Shown here piece after piece: positions 23,166-31,061 of a DNA stretch of 64,000 nucleotides. The stretch lies in NCBI RefSeq assembly GCF_900115005.1, contig NZ_FOUY01000006.1:1-64000 (forward strand). Reading direction: 5' to 3'. Made by a program: the position numbers and the translations under genes. The number at the start of each line of letters is the position of its first letter. Positions within the stretch are counted from its first letter, which is position 1. The notes under the pieces were generated by a model. It saw only the letters and a program-made list of their open reading frames with translations, had not been told where the DNA came from and did not search any database. The stretch comes from Pseudonocardia ammonioxydans. Lineage in GTDB: Bacteria; Actinomycetota; Actinomycetes; Mycobacteriales; Pseudonocardiaceae.

Positions 23166-23171
23166 CGCGCC

Positions 23172-23846
23172 GTGGACGTCCTGGAGAACTACACCGGTCA
23201 CACCGACCCGGGCGGCGCGGCCATCCGCCGCGACCTCGAGAAGCTGAGCATCAGCAAGGTCTCGGTCGGCGAGATGGACAACAACGCCTACCTGCTCGTG
23301 TGCAAGGAGAGCAACGAGGCGCTGCTCGTCGACGCGGCGGCCGAGCCGACGCGGATCGCCGACCTCGTCGGCGCCACCAACGAGCGCCCGGACCTCCGGC
23401 ACCTGGTCACGACCCACCGGCACCCCGACCACTGGCAGGCGCTCGGCGCGATCGCCGGCATGTTCGAGCCGCGACTGATCGCGCACCCGGAGGACGCGCC
23501 GGAGCTCCCCGCGCCGATGGACGAGCTCGTCGGCGGCGGCGACACGATCCGCTTCGGCGCCATCGAGCTCGAGGTGATCCACCTGCGCGGGCACACGCCC
23601 GGCTCCATCGCCCTGCTCTACCGGGGCGAGGACCGGCCGCACCTGTTCACCGGCGACAGCCTGTTCCCGGGCGGTCCGGGCAAGACCTGGTCGGCGGAGG
23701 ACAACGCGCAGCTGATCACCGACCTCGAGGAGCGAGTCTTCGGCACGCTCCCCGACGACACCTGGTTCTACCCGGGCCACGGCGACGACTCGACGCTCGG
23801 GAACGAGCGGCCGAGCGTGCCGGAGTGGCGCTCGCGCGGCTGGTGA
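23172..23846 (+). CDS. metallo-beta-lactamase fold hydrolase (glyoxalase II-like)
   Basis: 224 residues. Metal ligands are visible in THRHPDHW (HxHxDH variant with Arg between the His residues), GHTPGS, TGDSLF and PGHGDDST. This is the arrangement of thiolesterase/glyoxalase II-like proteins; the substrate is unknown. M. tuberculosis has a similar gene beside uvrA (Rv1637c). The GTG at 23172 matches the box at 23160 and gives a sensible N-terminus (VDVLENYTGHTD). Confidence 0.85.
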   Translation: MDVLENYTGHTDPGGAAIRRDLEKLSISKVSVGEMDNNAYLLVCKESNEALLVDAAAEPTRIADLVGATNERPDLRHLVTTHRHPDHWQALGAIAGMFEPRLIAHPEDAPELPAPMDELVGGGDTIRFGAIELEVIHLRGHTPGSIALLYRGEDRPHLFTGDSLFPGGPGKTWSAEDNAQLITDLEERVFGTLPDDTWFYPGHGDDSTLGNERPSVPEWRSRGW

Positions 23847-24314
23847 GCCCGGGCCCTCGGCCGGGCCGACCCCGGTCCGGCCGAGGCTCCCGGCGCCGAT
23901 GTGTCCGGCACCGAGCGAGGTTCCGGGCCTGAGATCGCGCCACCGCGTTTCCGGCACCAGGTCTCCGATACCGGAGTTCCCGGCACCGGAGGTCCCGGCA
24001 TCACGCGGTGGCAGTACGCCGGGCCGCGCACCCGGGGATCGAGCCTCCGCCCGCCCCGCGGCCACGTCGTCGGCGACCTCCTCGGTGCCGGCCGGATCGC
24101 CCGGCAGCTCCGCCGTCCGGGCCCGCTCGATGCCGCCCTCGATGGTCGAGCGGCAGCTCGGCCGGCCGGCGGACGACCGGCGTGCCGCCTGGTCGGTGAG
24201 CCCGAGCGCAGCGAGCGCCCCGGCGTGTAGCGGGGTGTGCAGCGGGGCGCCGGCCCCGGGCCGGTGTCGCAGCCCGAACGACCTGCACGCCGACCCGCCT
24301 CCGACCGATGCTGC
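23847..24314. other. Intergenic region with terminator and degraded coding-like sequence
   Basis: 468 bp. A hairpin terminator at 23856-23885 is listed separately. On the minus strand the frame of the 95-residue gene continues past its stop with high-GC third positions (24001-24260) but has no start codon until GTG in DDVAAG. This may be the remains of a longer C-terminus. Otherwise there are only short CCGGCACC-type microrepeats. Confidence 0.4.
23856..23885 (+). terminator. Hairpin terminator after the metallo-hydrolase
   Basis: CTCGGCCGG and CCGGCCGAG (9 bp, no mismatch) flank a 12-nt loop beginning 10 bp after the stop codon. There is no T-run. Confidence 0.6.
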
Positions 24315-24602
24315 TCAGCCCGACAGCTCCGGGCGCGCCTCGACACCCGCATCGGTGAAGAGCTCCCGCCAGCGATCGGTGGGCAACCGGGCCAGCGGCC
24401 GGTCCGCGAGTTCCCAGGCCGCCGGGACGACCGAGGCCAGCAGCTCCGGCTCGATCAGCCCGGCGTCGTCGAGCTCGGCGAGCAGCTGGGGTGCCCGGTG
24501 GCCGCCGACCCGGGCGACGGCGGCGTCCCACTCGGCCGGGGTCAGCGCACGATCCCGGTCGAGCAGCGCGTTCACCGTGATCTCGTAGAGGGCCTGGCTC
24601 AT
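24315..24602 (-). CDS. hypothetical protein, 95 residues
   Basis: Not recognised. A small acidic helical protein (MSQALYEITVNALLDRDRAL...) without membrane segment or cysteine motif. Codon use is typical of the neighbourhood. The ATG is the first in frame. It might be truncated, because coding-like sequence continues in the same frame after its TGA. It stands between two plus-strand genes. Confidence 0.6.
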   Translation of the reverse strand: MSQALYEITVNALLDRDRALTPAEWDAAVARVGGHRAPQLLAELDDAGLIEPELLASVVPAAWELADRPLARLPTDRWRELFTDAGVEARPELSG

Positions 24603-24807
24603 CCGGTCCAGGCTGCCACCCGGGTCCCGCCATTCGGCGACAGGCGGCCCGGCCGCGACGTGCGGACCCCACCGGCGGACTCCGTCGGGGCACGGGCCGC
24701 CGTTCGCCGTCGGACACGGACGGTCACCGTTGCAGGGTGACCGGCCGTCGCCACTACGCCGAACGGGCGCTGTGTGGACGAGGACTCCGACCTAGCGTGC
24801 CGGACCG

Positions 24808-26226
24808 ATGAGCGCTCCCCACGCCGACGATGCTGACCACACCCGTCCCGGAGGCCGCCGCAACGGCCATCCCTCGGCGGGCATCCTGGACGGGCCGGTC
24901 GTCCCGTCGCCCCGGACGAGGCCGGGTCCGGCCACCGGGCCCGCACCCGGCGCCGAGGCGCCGGCGGACGGCACACCCCCGGCCTCGGACGGCACACCCG
25001 GAACCGCCGGCACCGGGGTGGACCGCACCGGGCCGGCCGGAGCCGGCGGGGCAAGCACGGCCGGGGCAAGCACGGACGGCGTGAGCACAGACGGCGTGAG
25101 TACAGACGGCGTGAGTACAGACGGCGTGAGTACAGACGGCGGCGTGAGCACGAGCGGCGGGAACGCCGCCGGCGCCGGGACTGCCGCCACCCCGGGCGTC
25201 GCCGGAGCGGGCGTCGCCGGAGCGGGCGTCGCCGGAGCGGGCGTCGCCGGAGCGGAGGCGGCACCCAGCGCCGCGGATCGTCGTCCGGACGCCCTGGCGA
25301 CCGGCGTGACCGACCCGGGAACACCACGTCCAGGCACGCCCGTGATCCCCGGCCCCCGTCCGGCCACCACACCGGCCGGCTCGGCCACGGTCGCCGCGCC
25401 GGTGCCCCCAGGTGGCGGCATCGTCGCTCCGGCCGCGGGCGGCGGCGTCCACCCCGGAAACCCCGGCGCCCCCGGCAGCGCTACCCCCGTCGCTGCCGGA
25501 CCGCCCGCGGCGACCGGGACCGGCGCAGCCATCGGCGCCGCCGGACCGCCCACCCCTCCGCTGCCGTGGCCCGCGATCACCGCGACCACCGGCACCCCCG
25601 TCCCCGCGGTGTACCCGCAGGAGCAGCCGGCCCCGCCGGTGTGGCGCAAGGCGCTCGACCTCGTCGATCCGGGCCGCGTCGCCGGCCTGTCCACCGCCGT
25701 ACGCGGCACCGTCGGGCACCGGACGGCGGCGATCACCGTGGGCGCGACGCTCGCGCTCGCCGTCGGCGTGCTCGTCGCCGCCTACACCGGCACCGGCCAG
25801 GACCAGGACGCCCCGGAGTCCGCCGCGGCTCCGGCCCCGGCCGCGGTGCCCCCGGACCTGATCTCCGGTACGACCGCGGCGGACCCGGCCGCGTTCGGCG
25901 CCACGCCGTCGTTCACCTCGCCGTCCGGGAACATCGCCTGCCGGATCGACGGTGCCGCGGCCCGCTGCGACGTGGAGAACAAGCGCTGGGCCCCGACCGG
26001 CGCCGACGACTGCACCGACGCCGGGCTCGTGGTCGGTGGCACCGCCGGGTCCCGGGCGAGCTGCGCGGGCACCCCGGTACCCGACGACGGGGAGGAGCTC
26101 GGCTACGGCACGCACCTGACCCACGGGGACCTCACCTGTGTCAGCCGTCGTTCCGGTGTCGAGTGCCGGGACGGGCGGACCGGGCACGGATTCACGGCTG
26201 CGCGCGCCTCGTACCGGCTCTACTGA
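24808..26226 (+). CDS. membrane protein with low-complexity N-terminus and extracellular SPSGNIAC domain
   Basis: 472 residues. Residues 1-290 are Ala/Gly/Pro/Thr-rich and include five STDGV repeats and four GVAGA repeats. One membrane segment lies at about 308-330 (VGATLALAVGVLVAAYTG). The outer C-terminal domain reads SPSGNIAC...ARCDV...LTCVSRRSGVECR...GHGF...ARASYRLY, with at least six cysteines likely forming disulfides. It resembles the DUF6636-type domain (tentative) and clearly repeats the outer domain of the kinase at 29096-31036. TAGCGT 9 nt before the ATG suggests leaderless expression. Function unknown; a ligand-binding partner of the kinase is possible. Confidence 0.8.
   Translation: MSAPHADDADHTRPGGRRNGHPSAGILDGPVVPSPRTRPGPATGPAPGAEAPADGTPPASDGTPGTAGTGVDRTGPAGAGGASTAGASTDGVSTDGVSTDGVSTDGVSTDGGVSTSGGNAAGAGTAATPGVAGAGVAGAGVAGAGVAGAEAAPSAADRRPDALATGVTDPGTPRPGTPVIPGPRPATTPAGSATVAAPVPPGGGIVAPAAGGGVHPGNPGAPGSATPVAAGPPAATGTGAAIGAAGPPTPPLPWPAITATTGTPVPAVYPQEQPAPPVWRKALDLVDPGRVAGLSTAVRGTVGHRTAAITVGATLALAVGVLVAAYTGTGQDQDAPESAAAPAPAAVPPDLISGTTAADPAAFGATPSFTSPSGNIACRIDGAAARCDVENKRWAPTGADDCTDAGLVVGGTAGSRASCAGTPVPDDGEELGYGTHLTHGDLTCVSRRSGVECRDGRTGHGFTAARASYRLY
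25070..25258 (+). repeat. Two 15-bp tandem repeats within the membrane protein gene
   Basis: About five copies of a 15-bp unit (GACGGCGTGAGTACA) at 25070-25145 encode Ser-Thr-Asp-Gly-Val. Four copies of GCGTCGCCGGAGCGG at about 25195-25258 encode Gly-Val-Ala-Gly-Ala. Both keep the frame and are likely length-variable. Confidence 0.85.
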
Positions 26227-26266
26227 GTACCGCTCTCCTGCGTACCGGCTCTGCTGGCACCTCGGT

Positions 26267-26272
26267 TAGCGT
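26267..26272 (+). promoter_or_regulatory. -10 box TAGCGT, leaderless-type
   Basis: TAGCGT ends 8 nt before the GTG of rnhA and no RBS is present. Confidence 0.45.
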
Positions 26273-26280
26273 CACCACCC

Positions 26281-26781
26281 GTGACGACGGTCGTGGAGAT
26301 CTTCACCGACGGTGCGTGCGTACCGAACCCGGGCCCGGGTGGCTGGGGAGCGGTACTGCGGTACGGCGCACACGAGCGTGAGCTCTGCGGCGGCGAGCCG
26401 GGGACGACCACGAACAACCGCATGGAGCTGACGGCCCCGATCCGCGCGCTGGAGGCGTTGACCCGGCCCAGCGTCGTCCACCTGCACACCGACAGCACCT
26501 ACGTCCGGAACGGGATCACCCGCTGGCTGCCGCGCTGGGAGCAGCGCGGCTGGCGGACCGCGGCCGGCGAACCGGTGAAGAACGACGACCTCTGGCGCGA
26601 GCTGGCCGAGGCCGTCCGGCGGCACGACGTCGAGTGGTTCTGGGTCCGGGGGCACGCCGGGCACCCGGAGAACGAGCGGGCCGACCGGCTCGCGGCGGCG
26701 GCGTGCGCCGAGGCCGGTGGTGCCGCAGCCGGATCGTCGCGTCCATGCTCCGGGCGCAGGAGGTCACGCTCCTCGGCCTGA
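26281..26781 (+). CDS. rnhA: ribonuclease HI
   Basis: Degrades RNA in RNA-DNA hybrids. The 166-residue protein has the four catalytic acids: Asp10 (FTDGAC), Glu49 (NNRMEL), Asp71 (HTDSTY) and Asp135 (ERADRLA). The handle region [20 protein letters not shown] is intact. The last 20 residues (Ser/Arg/Cys-rich) are not conserved. The GTG start follows a leaderless-type -10. Confidence 0.95.
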   Translation: MTTVVEIFTDGACVPNPGPGGWGAVLRYGAHERELCGGEPGTTTNNRMELTAPIRALEALTRPSVVHLHTDSTYVRNGITRWLPRWEQRGWRTAAGEPVKNDDLWRELAEAVRRHDVEWFWVRGHAGHPENERADRLAAAACAEAGGAAAGSSRPCSGRRRSRSSA

Positions 26782-26879
26782 CGGGAGTCGGCGGTGGCCG
26801 GTCGCCGGTGGAGCCCGGTCGTCGTCGGGGTGGTCGGATAGCGTCCGGCACGACCCCGACCCCCCGGAGAGAACCCGCC

Positions 26880-28973
26880 GTGACCGACTCGTTCCCCCGC
26901 CTGCACGCCCGCACCCGCCGGTTCACCCTCGGCGTCCCGCGCGGTTTCACCGTCGCCCCGGACGGTTCCCGGGCGGTCTTCCTCCGCAGCCGTTCCGGGA
27001 CGGACCCGGTGACCTGCCTGTGGTCGATCGACGCGGTGACCGGCGAGGAGCGCCTGCTGGTGGACCCGGCCGCCGTTCCGGGCCTGCCCGGCGAGGAGGA
27101 CCTGCCGGCCGCGGAGCGCGCCCGTCGCGAGCGGGTACGGGAGCAGGCGGGCGGCGTCGTCGGGTACACGGTGGACGCCGCCGTGCAGCGGGCGGTGTTC
27201 GCCTTGTCCGGGCGGCCGTTCACCGCGGCGCTGGTCGGCGAACCGGACGTGCGACCGCTCGACGTCGGCGGGATCGAGGCCGTCGTCGACCCGCGGGTCG
27301 ATCCCTCGGGCGCCCGGGTCGCGTTCGTCGCGGACCGCGCGCTGCACCTGCACGACCTGCGGACGGGCGCGACCACCCGGCTCGTGGGCGACACCGACGA
27401 GGACGTCTCCTACGGCCTGCCCGACTTCGCGGCGGCCGAGGAGATGGGCCGGACCCGCGGGTTCTGGTGGTCCCCCGACGGCGACGCGCTGCTCGTCGCC
27501 CGGGTGGACGAGTCCCCGGTCGAGCGCTGGCACATCGCCGACCCGGCGCATCCGGACCGGGTCCCCACCGCGGTGCGCTACCCGGCCGCGGGCACCGCCA
27601 ACGCCGTCGTCGGGCTGGAGATCGTCACCGTCGACGGTGACCGCACCCCGGTGAGCTGGGACGGCACGACCTACGAGTACCTGGCCACCGCCGGGTGGGA
27701 CGCACACGGACCGTTGATCTCGGTGCAGCCGCGCGACCAGCGCGAGGTGCGCACGCTCGCCGTCGACCCGGCGACCGGGGCGACGCGCACCCTGCACTCG
27801 CAGACCGACCCGGTGTGGGTCGAGAACGTGCCCGGCGTCCCGGCCCGGACGGCGGCGGGCGTGCTCGTGCGCGTGGCGGACTCCGGCGGGGCCCGCCGGC
27901 TCCTCGCCGGGGACACCGTGCTGACCGGTCCGGACCTGCAGGTGCGGGAGGTCCTCGGGATCGACGGCGAGACGGTCCTGTTCCGGGCCTCGGCGGAGCC
28001 GACCTCGGTCGCGCTGTACACGGTCGAGCCCGGTGCGGAGCCCGTACGGCTGTCCGCGGCGGAGGGTCTGCACTCCGGCGTCGCGGCGGGCGGCACGCTG
28101 GTCCGGGTCTCGCAGGATCTCGACACCGCGCCGCACGCCGTGCTCACCACCGCCGACACCCGGTACCCGGTCGCCGGGCACGCCGTCGAACCCGGCTTCT
28201 CCCCCGCCGTCACGCTGCACACGTTCGGCGAGCGGCAGCTGCGGACGGCGGTGTTCCTGCCGACCGGGCACGTGCCCGGGACGACGCTCCCGGTGGTGCT
28301 CGACCCGTACGGCGGCCCGCACTCGCAGCGCGTCGTGCAGTCGCACAACGCGCATCTGACCAGCCGATGGTTCGCCGACCAGGGGTTCGCGGTGCTGGTG
28401 ACCGACGGCCGGGGGTCCCCCGGGCGCGGGCCGGAGTTCGAACGGGCGATCCACGGTGATCTCGCCGGGCCGGTGCTGGAGGATCAGATCGCGGCGCTGC
28501 ACGCAGCGGCCGAGGAGTACCCGGACCTGGACCTGTCCCGGGTCGGGATCCGGGGCTGGTCGTTCGGCGGCTACCTGGCCGCGCTCGCGGTGCTGCGCCG
28601 GCCGGACGTCTTCCACGCCGCCGTCGCGGGTGCCCCCGTCACCGACTGGGCGCTCTACGACACCCACTACACCGAGCGCTACCTGGGCCTGCCCGGCGGC
28701 ACCCCGTACACCCGCTCGTCCATCGTGGAGGATGCGGCGGTCCCGCCGACCGCGGACGCACCACACCGGCCGCTGATGATCGTGCACGGCCTGGCCGACG
28801 ACAACGTCGTCGCCGCGCACACGTTGCGGTTGTCCTCGGCGTTGCTCGCCGCGGGCCGCCCGCACCGGGTGCTGCCGCTGTCCGGGGTCACGCACATGAC
28901 GCCGCAGGAGGTCGTCGCGGAGAACCTGCTGCTGCTCCAGGTCGGGTTCCTGCACGAGGCCCTCGGCACCTGA
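26880..28973 (+). CDS. S9-family prolyl oligopeptidase (dipeptidyl peptidase IV-like)
   Basis: 697 residues: an N-terminal beta-propeller region (to about residue 440, with a DPP_IV-type segment) and a C-terminal alpha/beta-hydrolase domain. The triad is Ser561 in GWSFGGY, Asp near 641 in GLADDNV and His near 671 in SGVTHM. It cleaves peptides, probably after Pro/Ala. No signal peptide is visible, so it should be cytoplasmic. The GTG start is chosen because of GGAGAG about 10 nt upstream. Confidence 0.92.
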   Translation: MTDSFPRLHARTRRFTLGVPRGFTVAPDGSRAVFLRSRSGTDPVTCLWSIDAVTGEERLLVDPAAVPGLPGEEDLPAAERARRERVREQAGGVVGYTVDAAVQRAVFALSGRPFTAALVGEPDVRPLDVGGIEAVVDPRVDPSGARVAFVADRALHLHDLRTGATTRLVGDTDEDVSYGLPDFAAAEEMGRTRGFWWSPDGDALLVARVDESPVERWHIADPAHPDRVPTAVRYPAAGTANAVVGLEIVTVDGDRTPVSWDGTTYEYLATAGWDAHGPLISVQPRDQREVRTLAVDPATGATRTLHSQTDPVWVENVPGVPARTAAGVLVRVADSGGARRLLAGDTVLTGPDLQVREVLGIDGETVLFRASAEPTSVALYTVEPGAEPVRLSAAEGLHSGVAAGGTLVRVSQDLDTAPHAVLTTADTRYPVAGHAVEPGFSPAVTLHTFGERQLRTAVFLPTGHVPGTTLPVVLDPYGGPHSQRVVQSHNAHLTSRWFADQGFAVLVTDGRGSPGRGPEFERAIHGDLAGPVLEDQIAALHAAAEEYPDLDLSRVGIRGWSFGGYLAALAVLRRPDVFHAAVAGAPVTDWALYDTHYTERYLGLPGGTPYTRSSIVEDAAVPPTADAPHRPLMIVHGLADDNVVAAHTLRLSSALLAAGRPHRVLPLSGVTHMTPQEVVAENLLLLQVGFLHEALGT

Positions 28974-29082
28974 CACCCGAGCCGCCCGGGCTCGTGCCCC
29001 TGCATCGTGGAGCCCGGCGCGCGCGATCCGGCGGCGCCGCGGGGCCGACGAATTCTGTACCGAATGTCCCGGGATGGGGCAC

Positions 29083-29088
29083 TAAGCT
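29083..29088 (+). promoter_or_regulatory. -10 box TAAGCT, leaderless-type
   Basis: TAAGCT ends 7 nt before the GTG of the kinase at 29096. There is no RBS between them. Confidence 0.5.
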
Positions 29089-29095
29089 CCGGATC

Positions 29096-31036
29096 GTGGC
29101 GCAGCCTCCGGAGTCGCAGGATCCCCACACCGTCGGCCGGTACCGGATCATCGGAGTGCTCGGTGCCGGCGGGATGGGGCGGGTCCTGCTGGGCGAGGCG
29201 CCGGACGGGCGCCGCGCCGCGATCAAGCTGGTGCATCCCGAACTCGCCGGGACGGACGGGTTCCGGGCCCGGTTCCGGCGGGAGGTCGCGCTGGCCGCGC
29301 AGGCTCCCCCGGGATGGACGGCGGCGTTCCTCGACGCCGACCCGGACGCCGAGCAGCCCTGGCTGGCGACCACCTACCTGGACGCGCCGACCCTGCACGA
29401 GGAGATCGCGCGGGCCGGAACGCTGTCCCCGGACCGGGCGACGGACCTCGGCGTCGGGCTCGCGTCGGCGCTGGCCGCACTGCACGCGCGCGGGCTCGTC
29501 CACCGTGACCTCAAACCGTCGAACGTGCTGCTCACCGGCGGCGGGCCACGGCTGATCGACTTCGGGATCTCACGGGCCGTCGACGGGACCGCGCTCACCG
29601 CGACCGGGCAGGTGATCGGCACGCCGGAGTACCTGTCGCCCGAGCAGATCACCGGCACCCCGCCGACCGGGACGGCAGCGGACCTGTTCGCGCTGGGGTC
29701 GCTGCTGACGTTCGTCGTGACCGCGCGGACCCCGTTCGCGGGTGGGGCCGCGGCCGACGTCCTGTCCCGGGTGGTGCACGGCGAACCCGACCTCGGCCCG
29801 GAACTGGGGCGGCTGGGGCCGGTGGTGCGGGCGTTGCTGGCCAAGGACCCGGCCCGGCGCCCGGACGCCGAGCGGACCGCGGAACTCCTCGCGGGCGGGC
29901 CGGACGCGGGCGCCCACGGCAGCCGCCCGGGCGATCACGCCGGGCCGGGTTCGGGCAACCGCAGGGACGACGCGGCCGGAGCCGCCGGCGCGGTACACCC
30001 GAACGGCCCGGCACCACGGGAAGGCCACCCGGCGGGCCCGGAGCCGGTGACCCACCCCGCCGGCCCCGCAGTGCCGACCGGCCGCAGGGGCGACCCCGGC
30101 GCCGCGGCGGACCCGGGTGTCCCGGCCGGGCCGCATCCCGCAACGCGCGAGCACGGCCCGACCGAGTGGGACCCGGGGGCACCAGACGGACCGGACGGTC
30201 CCGGCAGCACCCGGCAGGAGACGCGGCCCTGGTGGACCGACAGCGGCGCGGGCGCCGGCCCCCGGGCGGGCGCGAATGCGGGCGGTCCCGGCACCGCCGG
30301 ACACGAACCGGCCGCACCCACCGCAGCGCCGCGTGGCGCCAGCCCGGGCGGGTCGCCCCGCCCGGACGGCGACGGGACGCTCCCACCGCCGACCCTGCTC
30401 GGGGCGCCTCCCGGGACGGGCGAGCCGTGGCGGCGGCGCCGGTGGCCCCTGGTCGCCGGCGGTGTGGCGGTCGCGCTGGTCGTCGCACTCGTCGCCGGCC
30501 TGCTGCTGTCCGGTGGCGGGGAGCCCGACGGCGCCGTCGCCGGCCCGCCGGAGACCACGACCGCCGCGCCGCCCCCGACGACCACGGAGGCGGGACCCAC
30601 CCCGACACCGACTGCGACGCCCGCCGCGACCGACCTGCTCGCGGGTGCCACGGAGGTGAACACCTCCGAGGACGTCCGTTACGTCGGTACCGACGGTGCG
30701 CTGCGGTTCCGCTCCCCCAGCGGCAACATCGCCTGCGTGCTGGAGGAGTTCGCGGCGCGCTGCGACGTGCTCGAACGGTCCTGGGAGGTTCCGCCGGTAC
30801 CCGCGTCGTGCCGGCTCGCCTACGGCAGCGGTGCCGAACTGGCCGGCGCCGCGCCGGGGGCGCTGACCTGCGTCGGGGACACCGTCGCCGACCCGTCGCT
30901 GCCGGTGCTGGAGTTCGACCGGGCGTTGCGCAGCCGGGAGGTGACCTGCGTCAGCCGCCGCACCGGGGTGGAGTGCCGCAACACCACGACCGGGCACGGC
31001 ATCGCGGTGGCGCGGGCGTCCTACCGCGTCTACTGA
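29096..31036 (+). CDS. membrane Ser/Thr protein kinase with extracellular SPSGNIAC domain
   Basis: 646 residues. The N-terminal kinase domain has the glycine loop GAGGMGRV, Lys in AAIKLV, HRDLKPSNVLL near 137 and LIDFGIS near 156. A Pro/Gly-rich linker runs to about 440, then a membrane segment (about 452-470, LVAGGVAVALVVALVAGLLL), a Thr/Pro stalk and an outer domain (about 540-646) with SPSGNIAC, ARCDV, LTCVSRRTGVECR and ARASYRVY. That outer domain repeats the one at the end of the 24808-26226 protein. It is therefore a receptor-type kinase whose sensor is not the usual PASTA repeats. Leaderless GTG start. Confidence 0.92.
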   Translation: MAQPPESQDPHTVGRYRIIGVLGAGGMGRVLLGEAPDGRRAAIKLVHPELAGTDGFRARFRREVALAAQAPPGWTAAFLDADPDAEQPWLATTYLDAPTLHEEIARAGTLSPDRATDLGVGLASALAALHARGLVHRDLKPSNVLLTGGGPRLIDFGISRAVDGTALTATGQVIGTPEYLSPEQITGTPPTGTAADLFALGSLLTFVVTARTPFAGGAAADVLSRVVHGEPDLGPELGRLGPVVRALLAKDPARRPDAERTAELLAGGPDAGAHGSRPGDHAGPGSGNRRDDAAGAAGAVHPNGPAPREGHPAGPEPVTHPAGPAVPTGRRGDPGAAADPGVPAGPHPATREHGPTEWDPGAPDGPDGPGSTRQETRPWWTDSGAGAGPRAGANAGGPGTAGHEPAAPTAAPRGASPGGSPRPDGDGTLPPPTLLGAPPGTGEPWRRRRWPLVAGGVAVALVVALVAGLLLSGGGEPDGAVAGPPETTTAAPPPTTTEAGPTPTPTATPAATDLLAGATEVNTSEDVRYVGTDGALRFRSPSGNIACVLEEFAARCDVLERSWEVPPVPASCRLAYGSGAELAGAAPGALTCVGDTVADPSLPVLEFDRALRSREVTCVSRRTGVECRNTTTGHGIAVARASYRVY

Positions 31037-31061
31037 CCGTGCGGGTGGACCTCGCCGCCGG

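Larger units (their letters stand above)
22573..23171. other. uvrA leader and divergent promoter region
   Basis: 599 bp without a supported gene. It contains the LexA-type box and -10 for uvrA, which would give uvrA an unusually long leader of about 330 nt, and short imperfect repeats (CGCCCATCGGTCTT twice at 23101-23135). The -10 of the hydrolase gene is at the right end. Confidence 0.6.
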
